Shown: piece after piece, positions 46,460 through 55,476 of the stretch
How positions within the stretch are numbered: position 1 is the first letter of the stretch
How the letters are laid out: the number at the start of each line of letters is the position of its first letter
NCBI GenBank assembly: GCA_029339505.1
Contig: JAQISU010000115.1
Location: 3,559,001 to 3,623,000, forward strand
Direction of reading: 5' to 3'
DNA: 64,000 nt
Source of the DNA: Unio delphinus
Taxonomy: Eukaryota > Mollusca > Bivalvia > Unionida > Unionidae
The notes under the pieces: generated by a model
The model's input: only the letters and a program-made list of their open reading frames with translations
Database searches by the model: none
Told to the model about the DNA's origin: nothing
Position numbers and translations under genes: made by a program

Positions 46460-47517
46460 TTAATCACTATGATACCCATTTGCTAACTCGTCAATAAAAT
46501 CTTGATATGTTTTGATATCCATGATACCGCCGGCAAATAACCGTCTACAGATATCAGCTGCTTCATTAATTATTTCCGGTGAATTATTTCCAGCTCGGAA
46601 TCCTCCTACAAGAACATCTAATCGTGATATATCATTGATAACACTATCAGGACAAGTGTTTCCAATCCTTGGATTTTGCAGTCCACTTCCGCTATAACCA
46701 GTTGCTTCATCTAGTTTTTCTAAATTCGTTTCTTGTAAATAATCATCATTAGGTTCTTCTTGTTTTTTTTTGTCTCCGTGTTGGTGTTTGACGTCGTTCT
46801 TCTAAATCACCATCATCATCAGGTGGTAGTTGTTGTTTTTTTTTGTCTTCTTGTTTGTCTACGTGTTGGTGTTTGACGTCGTTCTTCTAATTCTCGTTGT
46901 CGCTCTTCTATTTGTTCTCTTTTATAATAACTAATTCCCCTTTGAAATTCCTTGTATCCAATCTCATCCTTATTCAAACGACCAATCCCTTTATTTAGTT
47001 TATACAAATTATCGAACCAATCATTACTTGATATTCTATCATTTTTATACTCGTCCTTTAAAAAATCTTTTTTTGAATTATAGCTTTGAGCAGCAAAATT
47101 ACCAAAGGCTTGATAATCCTTTGATTTCAATAAACTAGGTTTTTTTATTAATATTTTAGCATGATCAGTAAATTTATTCAGCAGAGAAACAGTCGTTTTT
47201 TTCGGATCAGTTTTTTCAGTTTGTTCAGTTTTCGCTGCTATTTTTTCGAGTTCACCAATAACAGATTTTCCCGTCTCGGGACCATCTCCCAGTAAAGCAC
47301 GCTCTACCCCTTTCGTTGCTGTGGTTACTGGTTTAAACAACTCTTCAGACCCCAGAGCAAAATCAGTTTGTAAACTCTGTCGTTGTTGCAGTTTATTTCT
47401 TACAGAGTCACGAATTGGTACAAATCTCTTAATTGCATCCAGTCGTTCACGAGCCAATCGGGTTGTTAATGCTTCATTGACCATTCTTTGAAATCGCAAA
47501 CTATTTTTCAATTGCAA
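46460..47517 (-). CDS. R/K-rich virion-cluster gene with internal frame changes, element B
   Basis: The first frame (46819-47517, 232 residues) is helical and charged: RLDAIKRFVPIRDSVRNKLQ, then repeats rich in ERQRELEERRQTPTRRQ. It ends in KKTTTTT at an A9 run. The acidic and C-terminal part (LEKLD...CRRLFAGGIMDIKTYQDFID) lies downstream in the +1 frame, and the short linking piece crosses a second A9 run that again needs +1. The basic repeat appears duplicated between the two runs. The homologous gene in element A shows the same +1 relation at one A-run. Either slippage is used or A-runs are overcalled in the assembly. The function is unknown. Confidence 0.7.
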
Positions 47518-47562
47518 AATAATTTTTCAATCCCGACCTAACACCATCGTGCAACTCCTTTT

Positions 47563-47965
47563 TTGACATCAGTGACATGTCGGATGATTTTTGATATGGT
47601 CATGGAAGTGTTATTTCATCCTATAACAGCTTCTATCAGTGATGAGGAAAGTGTGGAATTCTCTAATAAAATAATTAATACCACACTTTCCTCATTCGAT
47701 TTTTTGACATGTCGGATGATTTTTGATACAGTCATGGAAGTGTTATTTCATCGTGAGACACCTTCTATCAGTGATGGAGAAAGTGTCATAATTGTATATA
47801 AAATAAATAATACTGATAGTTTCTCCACTTTTTTGACATGTCGGATGATTTTTAATACAGTCATGGAAGTGTTATTTCATCGTGAGACACCTTCTATCAG
47901 TGATGAGGAAAGTGTGGAAATTGTATATAAAATAATTAATACCACAGTTTCCTCATTCTATTTTT
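47563..47965. repeat. Three-copy hairpin-bearing repeat, element B
   Basis: Three units of about 132 bp share TTGACATGTCGGATGATTTT, GTCATGGAAGTGTTATTTCA and CTTCTATCAGTGATG. Each also has an inverted repeat around an AT-rich loop; in the first, ATGAGGAAAGTGTGG (47642-47656) pairs exactly with 47681-47695. The second unit has changed arms that still pair. Element A has no counterpart. The open frame on the plus strand over the array is probably incidental. Confidence 0.9.
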
Positions 47966-48041
47966 GACATCCCCTTGAGGGTCGGCTAAAAAAAATGAGG
48001 GTCGGAATGATAAAATGGTCAGGCAATCAATGGTCGGGTAA

Positions 48042-48434
48042 TCAATTTTCTTGAATTAATGCTCGTAGGTTTCTAATTTTAGAGTTGACTTCTTTTTTCA
48101 ATTCGTATTCGTACCCCAATTCTTTTCGTATTCCCTCTACGATAGTATACAACGGGACGAACACACTGATGTCACTGGAAAATGAAAGAGAGTCTTTAAT
48201 AGAATTCTGAATTCTTTTGATGAGTGCATACTTCTTGGGTAGCATATATTTGTTAGTGCTAACCCCGTATTCTATATCCTGAAAATCAGACACAATTTGA
48301 TCAGGATTTAACCCATCTGATAGTTTGATATCCTGATTTTTCAATTTTGCTATTTCAACTATGATGCTATTCATGTTTTCAGAATTCATTATTCTATAAG
48401 AATGACATATCTCTAATTGGAAATTATGACGCAT
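48042..48434 (-). CDS. Small unknown protein, element B
   Basis: The frame is 130 codons from an ATG that overlaps the HNH stop codon (TAATG). The copy in element A starts later, at the equivalent of MNSIIVEIAKLK (48374), so that or 48389 may be the real start. The product is helical and charged with no recognised motif (IVSDFQDIEYG, ISVFVPLYTIVEGIRKELGY). It is conserved between the two elements, so it is a genuine gene. Confidence 0.7.
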   Translation of the reverse strand: MRHNFQLEICHSYRIMNSENMNSIIVEIAKLKNQDIKLSDGLNPDQIVSDFQDIEYGVSTNKYMLPKKYALIKRIQNSIKDSLSFSSDISVFVPLYTIVEGIRKELGYEYELKKEVNSKIRNLRALIQEN

Positions 48435-48940
48435 TAGACATAACTAAATCGAATTTTCTGTCCCGTCTTTTTTGAAATAGCCGATCGATAAATCCCCTCT
48501 GCAACTCTTCGTACTGAAGATCGACAAATATTGAAATACTTACCGGCTTCATTCATTGATTGAAAAATCATTTCTTCATTAGTTGTTGTATTCAAAGATG
48601 TCACAGGTCTCTTCCCAACCGTTTTGCAAGTGCCAGTCTCCCCTCTTTTCAAATTCTCACTCTGTGTGATAGCCTGCAGATTTGATACAGAATTATTCTT
48701 TCGATTAGAATCCTTGTGATCAATAACAGAATCACCCTCGATCAATCCATAAAAACATTCAAATGCGAAACGATGATTGAGATAAGTTTTCTTTTCTTTT
48801 CCTCCGCCAACAGTAAACATCAAGTACCCTTGATTATTCACAACACCAACTGGTTTCTTTAGTCTACGGTTTCTGACAGTACCATCACTGGATGCTTCAT
48901 AATTTGTAATCACTGGATGCTGTCTGAATTCTTGGTTCAT
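48434..48940 (-). CDS. HNH endonuclease with NUMOD domains, element B
   Basis: This intact 168-residue protein carries a NUMOD4-like start (VITNYEASSDGTVRNR) and an HNH_3 core with NHRFAFECFYGLIEGDSVID, HKDSNRKNNSVSNL and QAITQSENLKRG. A NUMOD1-like helix-turn-helix follows (SMNEAGKYFNICRSSVRRVA), and the end is IRFSYV. These are the parts of phage-type homing endonucleases. Its fixed place in both elements suggests that it is a resident gene rather than a passing invader. It may serve replication or superinfection conflicts, which is a guess. Confidence 0.9.
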   Translation of the reverse strand: MNQEFRQHPVITNYEASSDGTVRNRRLKKPVGVVNNQGYLMFTVGGGKEKKTYLNHRFAFECFYGLIEGDSVIDHKDSNRKNNSVSNLQAITQSENLKRGETGTCKTVGKRPVTSLNTTTNEEMIFQSMNEAGKYFNICRSSVRRVAEGIYRSAISKKTGQKIRFSYV

Positions 48941-48950
48941 ATATACTATT

Positions 48951-49328
48951 CTATTGTTTGTCTAATTCAGTGTTTGGTTCAATAATTACATCACTGGAGA
49001 ACCTTTCGATGTAGTCTTGCGGGGTTCTTATGATTTTGTCAGTGACGTTATCAGGGTCAAAGACTTTTTCAGGGTCATAATTTCTGATGGATTGTCCATT
49101 TTTTATTCTTTTATCATAATAACGCTTCAATTCCCTATATCGCTTACCACCACAATCAATACACAATTGTGATCTTCCCTTGACCCCAACCCCACATCGA
49201 ATACAGGGTAACGGACCAAGACTTCCACGTCGAAAACTTTGCATATGATACCTACAGTACTCATTTTTTCTGCATGATTTGTTACACGGGGTTACATTTC
49301 CCATCATGAGCCATTTGCAGTGATTCAT
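48951..49328 (-). CDS. Cys-rich zinc-ribbon-like protein, element B
   Basis: The protein has about 125 residues from MNHCKWLMMGNVTPCNKSCR, the start shared with element A. Two metal-binding clusters are visible: C...TPCxKxC...YCRYH near the N-terminus and CIRC...CIDC in the middle. The basic block RYRELKRYYDKRI comes next. It is transcribed away from the polymerase gene from a 42-bp shared upstream gap. The role is unknown; a nucleic-acid-binding regulator would fit. Confidence 0.75.
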   Translation of the reverse strand: MNHCKWLMMGNVTPCNKSCRKNEYCRYHMQSFRRGSLGPLPCIRCGVGVKGRSQLCIDCGGKRYRELKRYYDKRIKNGQSIRNYDPEKVFDPDNVTDKIIRTPQDYIERFSSDVIIEPNTELDKQ

Positions 49329-49370
49329 TATACATAAATCTTTCATTTAAATGCTTGTTTTTTATATAGC
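49329..49370. promoter_or_regulatory. Divergent start region, polymerase / Cys-rich gene, element B
   Basis: This AT-rich 42-bp gap between divergent starts contains TTTTTTATATAG close to the polymerase ATG. It is the likely shared promoter core. Confidence 0.5.
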
Positions 49371-49744
49371 ATGAAGGAGTTCAAGAGATTATTGAAAATC
49401 AATCCTAGATTTAATCTCGATAGACCAAAAAAACGTCCAATAGACGGAAACATGAAAGAGTTTAAGAGATTATTAAAAATCAATCCTAGATTTAATCTCG
49501 ATAGACCCAAAAAACGTCCAATAGACGGAAACAAACGTAACAAACGTCCAAGAGACGGAAACATGAAAGAGTTTAAGAGATTATTAAAAATCAATCCTAG
49601 ATTTAATATCGATAGACCCAAAAAGCGTAACAAACGTCCAAGAGACGGAAACATGAAAGAGTTTAAGAGATTATTGAAAATCAATCCTAGATTTAATATC
49701 GATAGACCCAAAAAACGTAACAAACGTCCAAGAGACGGAAACAT
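49371..49744 (+). repeat. Tandem coding repeats at the polymerase N-terminus
   Basis: Four units of 81-90 bp plus a 30-bp linker. Element A has a single diverged copy, so expansion happened in B's lineage. Confidence 0.92.
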
Positions 49745-52700
49745 GAGATCACCATGGAAGGATGCTCAATTCAATCTTGATATAGTTTCTAATACACCCA
49801 AGAATAAAATTCTTGATAAAGCCATCAGAGACTAATTTAATGAATTCAAGCGTGATGGGGCATCTTATTGTTGGTCAACATTTCGAATTGATGGTGTTGT
49901 TGACGCTACCATGAATGATGAAAAAGCAGCAGTGATCATTTCACGTCTTGGGAAAGAAGGAAATATTTTTCGAATCAAATTCATTATCCGTGAAGATGAC
50001 AAATGGATTATTAGGGATAAATTTGAACCCATTCTCAGGGGCAAAAAAACTGTCACCGTGAATCAAGATTCCAAACCGGGAATTTTGACTGGAATTGATA
50101 AGCCCTACTACGAAAGATCTTATCCTGTCACAGCAGTTGTTTACGGGATCTATCCGCTCAATGAAAAACCTGATATTTCAAAACTAGCACCCATGAAATA
50201 TTCGACAGGGCTCAATTGTGTAGCAGAACGAATAATAGAACACTTCACAAATGCGTCCCGGGGAAATAAACTCACTGATCTAAGACGAAAAAAAAATAAC
50301 CGAGTGGGAGTTCACGGTAAAAGAGCATGGGGCAACAATTCAGGATATAACTAAATTAGAAACATCATTAAGATGCGTGGTCATCTGCAGTAACAATATT
50401 CCCACGTGATAGAACCGTAAAATATCTATCCCAAACCGAAGAGTTTTTTTCAGAGCAGAAATTATTTGATGCTATTTACCATTTGAGTAAAAACGATCCT
50501 GTGTCAGTGTGGCTATTTCATAGTAATTCAGACGAGGAATGCAGATTTGATCAGTTTGTAAGGCCTAACGGAGAATTATACCGTACTGAAGAGCTGCAGA
50601 ATCAAATGAAACAACTAGCTAGTGAGTTTTCTGAGGGGGAAATCGAAGATCAATTATTAGCAAACTGTTTCACAGTACCATCCATTGCAGCACATTTTGC
50701 TAGAAAGAAAAACGCGTGGAAACCAACACGAAGTGAGTTTTTATCAGATGTCAAATTGTCTTGTCTTGAATACAGCCACGGCGGATTATGGAACACAAAA
50801 TACACCGCTGATACCGTTATTTCAGTTGATATGATTGCGTGTTATCCAGGAAGTTTTCTTGGGTATGGAGAGTGTGAGAAATATTTCAAACGATTTGGAC
50901 ACCCCACACACGAAATGACCCGTGTTTCTATTAATGGACCACTTCCTGATTTTGATTTAACCGGATTCGCTTGTGTAGTATCATTTGAAATGGCTGAAGG
51001 ACTTCATCCGTGTAGTTATCTTTGGATTGGTAAACACATGTCTGAAAAACACTGGATGCCAATAGTGTTATTACGGTATATGCTTGATTGTAAGATGTTA
51101 AAATCATTAATTGTCAGTGAAGCAATTATATCCTATCGAGCACAGAAATCAGTCTGGTTACCACAACCTGATCTAGAAAAAATAATTAGCGAAGAGCGAA
51201 AACTGTTTCCTGATTTTAATGAACAACAAATCATGGATTGGTCCCAACAGTTATTTGAAATCAGAAACAATGAAGCAAAAAATCTTGGACGAAGAATAAT
51301 CGGTAAATTTACCCAAGGTGGCAAAGATGATAATACGAAATATTCTTCACGATTGATTATAGACAACGCTGAATACGATTTTGTAATCGCGGATCTAACG
51401 AATAGGGGCCTATATGTCAATCATAAGGACGCATTTCTGTCCGATGGAACCAAATTGGGTACAATTGTTACCTACAATGATGGATACCATCCGCAGTACA
51501 CACATTTGAGAGCTTCTATGCTCGGTTATGCTTCTATCAATCTGTTTTCAATGATCAATAGATTTCCTACCACCGCAGTTAGAGTTGCCACTGATTCATT
51601 TTACATAAATAGCAAAATGGCTGATTTTAAGGCTACTGGCAACGAGAAATGGGGATCATGGAGAATTAAGAAAGAAATGATTCATGATTATATTCCATCA
51701 GCAGATGTTACCATTGAAAATAATTACTTAGAAAGCAATCAGTGTTCAGAATTTTCTAGTGCACCACCGATTTCTGATCCAATATGCCTGTATAAAACAG
51801 TTTATTTAAACGGCTGTGGTGGGTCAGGAAAAACAACCCGGGCAATTGAGTTATTTCGTGTTTCCAATCCAAACATGATTGTGCTAACACCAACTCATAG
51901 ACTTGCAAGAGAAATGATACAGAGAGGGGTAAATGCCTGCACTTATCACAGCTTTTTCCGATGGAAGGGAGATAAATGGACTCCTGAGCGCATGGGAGAG
52001 AAATTTATTCCTGAAATCATGATTTGGGATGAAATAGACACAGTGTCAGAAGATGTCTTAAAAATATTTCTTGAGTGGTTGTTATTGAAGAATACAAAAG
52101 TCGTCATGTGCGGTGATCACGGGCAACCACCACCATTTGTCGGTGCATCCCCCCATGAATGGCTAAAGGGTTTTGTAGACTATTATGAAGAAATTGATAC
52201 CGATCATAGATCACTTGATGAAAAATTAAAAGAATTGAAGAAACTAATTAGATTACAACCGGATAGAATCCAGTGTGAAATAACCCGTGAAATAATTTCG
52301 GAAACTCCCATGAATGAGTTTTGGGAAGCGTGGAGACCAAATGATTTAATCATTGCAAGTAGAAAAATAGTCAGGGACACACTTCAGATGAAGTTATTTG
52401 AATTGCATAAACAAAAATTTGCAACACTTCCAGTACCGTTATGTTATAGGCCATCGGATACACGAAAACAGAATATTGAAGTTGATATTCCAGGCCTGAC
52501 AGAGTCAGGGCGTGAAAAGAAGATTCTCGTATTAAATGATATTGTGCTGGTTGATATCAATGTCGTTGAAGATGCATTGCGTGCTAATAAATCCCCATGG
52601 ACGCTAGGATACGCAGCGACGATACATTCTTCACAGGGATTGACTATATCGGATACAATTGTTTGGATGGTAGATAATCGCATAGAATGGTCAAATTTAG

Positions 52701-53080
52701 TCTATCTCGCAGTGTCTAGAGTACGAAAAATAAATCAACTTCGAAGAATTGTCCTGACAGAGTCAGGCGATGATGAAATCATTGGCGATGATGAAATCAT
52801 TGGTGACGATAATGATATTATTGATAAAAAACTCTCCGGTTACAAACAACAGGACAAAAAAAACCAACGAGAATTTGATATTGATGCTGAATTAATAATC
52901 ACTTTGAAGAAACAACAGAATAATCACTGCGCGAGTTGCAATTGTATAATGTGTTGGCAGTATTCGGATAAGGATCCTCGCCAATTCACCGTAGACAGAA
53001 AAAATAACAATCTCGGTCATGTCAGAAATAATGTGATGTTGACTTGTCTTGAGTGCAATAGACGCAAGGGTGCTAGTTAA
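49371..53080 (+). pseudogene. B-family DNA polymerase-SF1 helicase-HNH fusion, element B copy
   Basis: The gene starts with four tandem units of MKEFKRLLKINPRFN (27-30 residues each). An N-terminal domain follows after an in-frame TAA at 49833-49835. Frameshifts near 50290 (A9 run) and 50405 precede an unbroken 865-codon part (50483-53080). In that part the palm motifs are SVDMIACYPGS (A, residue 116), GRRIIGKFTQGG (B, about 270) and VATDSFYI (C, about 369). Helicase motifs follow: GCGGSGKTT (about 444), MIWDEID, MCGDHGQPPPF, TIHSSQGLT and YLAVSRVR. An HNH domain closes it (HCASCNCIMC, FTVDRKNNNLGHVRNN, CLECNRRKG). No exonuclease motifs are evident. Two shifts and one stop make it defective as written. 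Confidence 0.92.
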
Positions 53081-54017
53081 GACCATGCGGTGGTAATTGA
53101 GTATCATCAGGAATTACTTGTAGTTGTTGTCTAGTAAACCCACGCTGAGGGGCAGTTGAATCCAGTTTATAGATTGGAAGTCTACCCGTAGATCGTGTTA
53201 TACTAGATATCTTATGCGTAGTGACGCTCCAAATAGGATCAGTAGCCCTTTTTGTACCACCCTCAAGCTCTCCTGGTTCATATAAATACGTCACAATGAC
53301 ATTACTACCAAGAATTGGTTCTTTGAAATCTTTTTGTGGTTTTTCAGGTATCGACTTCTTTTTAATCGCGTTGATAGGTTTCATGTTGATGGTTCTAGTA
53401 ATCTCGTTATTCAGTGCGGTAACTACACCTGGTAATCTCTTAACCCATTCACGGGATCTTTTTTCTTGGATGAATTCTTTTGCATATTGATATCCAAATA
53501 ACCGCTCAGCAAGAATCCGATTAAATCGTTCTACAATGGCCTGATCACGATGCAGTGCAGTATGCCCTCGTCTGATAGCGACATTGTGATATTTCATTGT
53601 AGATAACACTGCACCCTGAAATTCCTTGCCCGGGTCAACTTGTAACAGATTTGGCCAGTGCAGAGGGCTCCTTCGATAAATCCTTTCAAATGCAGAAGCC
53701 ACTTCAGTGGCTGATTTTATTTTTAACGGTTCTGCTTCTTTGTATCGACTTGCAATATCAACTACAGTTAACGCATATTTGTAACCACGATCATGTGGCA
53801 GAAATAATAGATCAGCCTGATGAACTTCATTAGGAAAGGTCACATCAAAATGCGAGAATTGAATTTGTTTAGGCGGTGGTAGATAAATTTGCCATAGTGC
53901 CTGTTTGGATAACCAATGAGCCGCAGTGGTTTTTTTCACTTTTGCGGCGCTAGCGAGTTTACTGATTGCAGCGTTACCCTTCCAGTATCCTCTTGGGGAA
54001 TAATAAATAGATTCCAT
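53073..54017 (-). CDS. Retroviral-type (DD35E) integrase, element B
   Basis: This intact protein of about 314 residues starts at MESIYYSPRGYWKGN. Catalytic residues are D69 (HQADLL), D128 (QVDPGKEF) and E163 (VERFN), with exactly 35 residues between the last two, as in the rve family. An N-terminal helix-turn-helix-like part precedes the core (YYSPRGYWKGNAAISKLASA). No chromodomain is visible. It would insert linear element DNA into the host genome; the GAACT duplication flanking B fits staggered 5-bp cuts. The gene ends overlapping the convergent polymerase gene by 8 bp. Confidence 0.94.
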   Translation of the reverse strand: MESIYYSPRGYWKGNAAISKLASAAKVKKTTAAHWLSKQALWQIYLPPPKQIQFSHFDVTFPNEVHQADLLFLPHDRGYKYALTVVDIASRYKEAEPLKIKSATEVASAFERIYRRSPLHWPNLLQVDPGKEFQGAVLSTMKYHNVAIRRGHTALHRDQAIVERFNRILAERLFGYQYAKEFIQEKRSREWVKRLPGVVTALNNEITRTINMKPINAIKKKSIPEKPQKDFKEPILGSNVIVTYLYEPGELEGGTKRATDPIWSVTTHKISSITRSTGRLPIYKLDSTAPQRGFTRQQLQVIPDDTQLPPHGLN

Positions 54018-54024
54018 GTTGTTA

Positions 54025-54390
54025 TTAATTACCAGCACCTAACATCAATTTACTTTTCATAGCCGATTTTATCAAAAATGAAGCCAATTTTTCTTTGAAG
54101 GATTTATCAGGAATGGCATTCAACGCATGAATTAATTTCACATCTGCTAGATGCCTGTGTTGCAAATTGCTGCTTTTATAAGCAACATCATGAAGGTGAC
54201 AGGCCTTATCAATAGCGTTTATTGGTTCCTCACCGGGTCGGGGCTGATTTTGATCATTGAGTCTGATATCAAGTCTTGTTCCCGGTCCACAATAACTATA
54301 CCCTGGAAGGTGTTTTTCTCCGGGGTATTTTGCCCATGGGGTTCCAGGGAGTTTTGCTAATTTGGCAGCGATATCACCTCCTCGTTTTTT
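54025..54390 (-). CDS. Parvovirus-type phospholipase A2 domain, element B
   Basis: The open frame has about 121 codons with no ATG. It encodes KLPGTPWAKYPGEKHLPGYS, the calcium loop YCGPG and the catalytic DKACHLHDVAY. The HD pair and the D..C..HD..Y spacing are intact. Its 5' end overlaps the zinc-ribbon gene in the +1 frame, at an A8 run. A zinc-ribbon/PLA2 fusion by slippage, or splicing to an acceptor such as AATTAG upstream of KLPGT, could express it. Its stop is 7 bp before the integrase start. By analogy it acts in virion escape from endosomes. Confidence 0.8.
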   Translation of the reverse strand, partial: KKRGGDIAAKLAKLPGTPWAKYPGEKHLPGYSYCGPGTRLDIRLNDQNQPRPGEEPINAIDKACHLHDVAYKSSNLQHRHLADVKLIHALNAIPDKSFKEKLASFLIKSAMKSKLMLGAGN

Positions 54391-54553
54391 TTAAAGGTTC
54401 CTTGGGTTCCTTGGGTTTAGAAACAAATCTAAATTTCTTTGTACTACACTGTATGCATTTACCAGAAAGCGCTGATCGGTTATTTTTAGTTGTAATCGTC
54501 GTCAAGTCATCTGAGCCAGTACGCGCCTTACACTTCACGCAATATAGATCCAT
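54374..54553 (-). CDS. Small zinc-ribbon protein (DUF5679-like), element B
   Basis: This 59-residue protein has YCVKCK at positions 4-9 and CIQC at 33-36, which together make a zinc ribbon. The tail is lysine/arginine/proline-rich and ends KKTRR. The YCVKCK start recalls the DUF5679 family found across large DNA viruses and Polintons. Its ATG lies five bases from the divergent ATPase ATG, and its 3' end overlaps the PLA2 frame. The role is unknown. Confidence 0.8.
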   Translation of the reverse strand: MDLYCVKCKARTGSDDLTTITTKNNRSALSGKCIQCSTKKFRFVSKPKEPKEPLKKTRR

Positions 54554-54558
54554 AATTT

Positions 54559-55230
54559 ATGTATAGAGATATGAATATAATTGATTTTTCAGCGACTAAA
54601 ACAAGAGAACCAGTGAAGCATCATGCAGCGCTACCAAACTCTATCCGCGCAATTATAATCGGGCCATCTGGATCCGGCAAGACGCAATTGTTGCTCAATT
54701 TAATAATGAGATGGATGAAGTGGGATAAGTTGTATTTAATTGCCCCTAGCGTAGATGATCAACCATGCTATGAAGTGCTAAAAGATTTTAATGAAAACGC
54801 TTCAGAGTTTGCCGGCGAGGATGTTATTGAATTTATAACCGATATTGACGAGGCGCCATCAGTAGAAGACCTCGATGGAAGTATCAACAATTTAGTTGTA
54901 TACGACGATGTCATGTTAGATAATCAAAAAAATCCTGCTAGAATATTTTCCCGAGGCAGGCATAAAAACACGGACGTGATCTATGTCACTCAAAGATACA
55001 CTCAGACTCCAAAAGTGATTAGAGATAACTGTAATATGCTTGCTGTATTCAACGGCGTTGATACACATACGCTACGAAATATTTGGCAGACATGGTGTTC
55101 TGATATGGACTTCAATCAATTTAGAAATTTCTTTAGTCATGCTCAGTCTACCCCACACGGATTTGTAACAATAAATTTACATGACCCTCGAACACGATAT
55201 CGTATCGGACTGGATCAAATATTCGGTTAA
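54559..55230 (+). CDS. Packaging ATPase (A32/FtsK-HerA type), element B
   Basis: This is an intact 223-residue protein. Walker A GPSGSGKT is at about residues 35-42 and Walker B NLVVYDDVM at about 111-119, with THTLRNIW near the C-terminus as in other viral packaging ATPases. It would drive genome packaging into the capsid. It is the only gene of this block on the plus strand, transcribed toward the right terminal repeat, which overlaps its last 19 codons. Confidence 0.95.
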   Translation: MYRDMNIIDFSATKTREPVKHHAALPNSIRAIIIGPSGSGKTQLLLNLIMRWMKWDKLYLIAPSVDDQPCYEVLKDFNENASEFAGEDVIEFITDIDEAPSVEDLDGSINNLVVYDDVMLDNQKNPARIFSRGRHKNTDVIYVTQRYTQTPKVIRDNCNMLAVFNGVDTHTLRNIWQTWCSDMDFNQFRNFFSHAQSTPHGFVTINLHDPRTRYRIGLDQIFG

Positions 55231-55471
55231 CCCCAACTGAAAGTTCTAGCAGCAGAGAGGGTAAGTGACAACGACGTTGTAGTCCCTTTTTCCCAAAAAA
55301 ATCGATGGAGGATTTCATTAATTTCATTGATTTTTTCATATTTTTTTTTGGGACCTAATCCATGAAACACACACACATTTGGGCCCTGATGTCACTGGTT
55401 TCATTGTTTTTAAGCGTGATTTCAGTGAAAACTTGTCTAAAAATGTTGTCCGGCTCACCCTCTCTGCTGCT
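55175..55471. repeat. Right terminal inverted repeat of element B
   Basis: Partner of 40408-40693. It includes the last 19 codons of the ATPase gene and an extra 12-bp CAGCAGAGAGGG at 55250-55261, an internal copy of the terminal sequence that the left repeat lacks. Confidence 0.95.
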
Positions 55472-55476
55472 GAACT
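55472..55476. repeat. Target-site duplication of element B, right
   Basis: GAACT, matching 40403-40407. Confidence 0.9.

Larger units (their letters stand above)
40408..55471. mobile_element. Inner Polinton/Maverick-type element B (nearly intact)
   Basis: This is a 15,064-bp element with terminal inverted repeats (40408-40693 and 55175-55471) starting AGCAGCAGAGAGGG and a GAACT target duplication. It is inserted in the opposite orientation to element A. Nearly all its genes are open: ATPase, zinc ribbon, integrase, Cys-rich protein, HNH enzyme, small unknown protein, minor virion protein, major capsid protein, pX-like protein, protease, fiber, two-TM protein and penton. Only the polymerase gene has clear lesions (one stop and two shifts). 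The near identity of its two repeats and its intact genes show that it arrived much later than A. It is an endogenous virus-like element that could have encoded particles. Confidence 0.96.

Noticed and set aside
47563..47967. A 134-codon plus-strand gene with three 44-residue repeats
   Set aside because: It coincides with the hairpin repeat array, is absent from element A and lacks any motif. I keep it as a repeat, though low-level expression cannot be excluded.
54370..54395. Classical -1 frameshift signal (T TTA AAA) between zinc ribbon and PLA2
   Set aside because: The heptamer is present, but the PLA2 frame is +1, not -1, relative to the zinc-ribbon frame; the -1 frame stops soon after.
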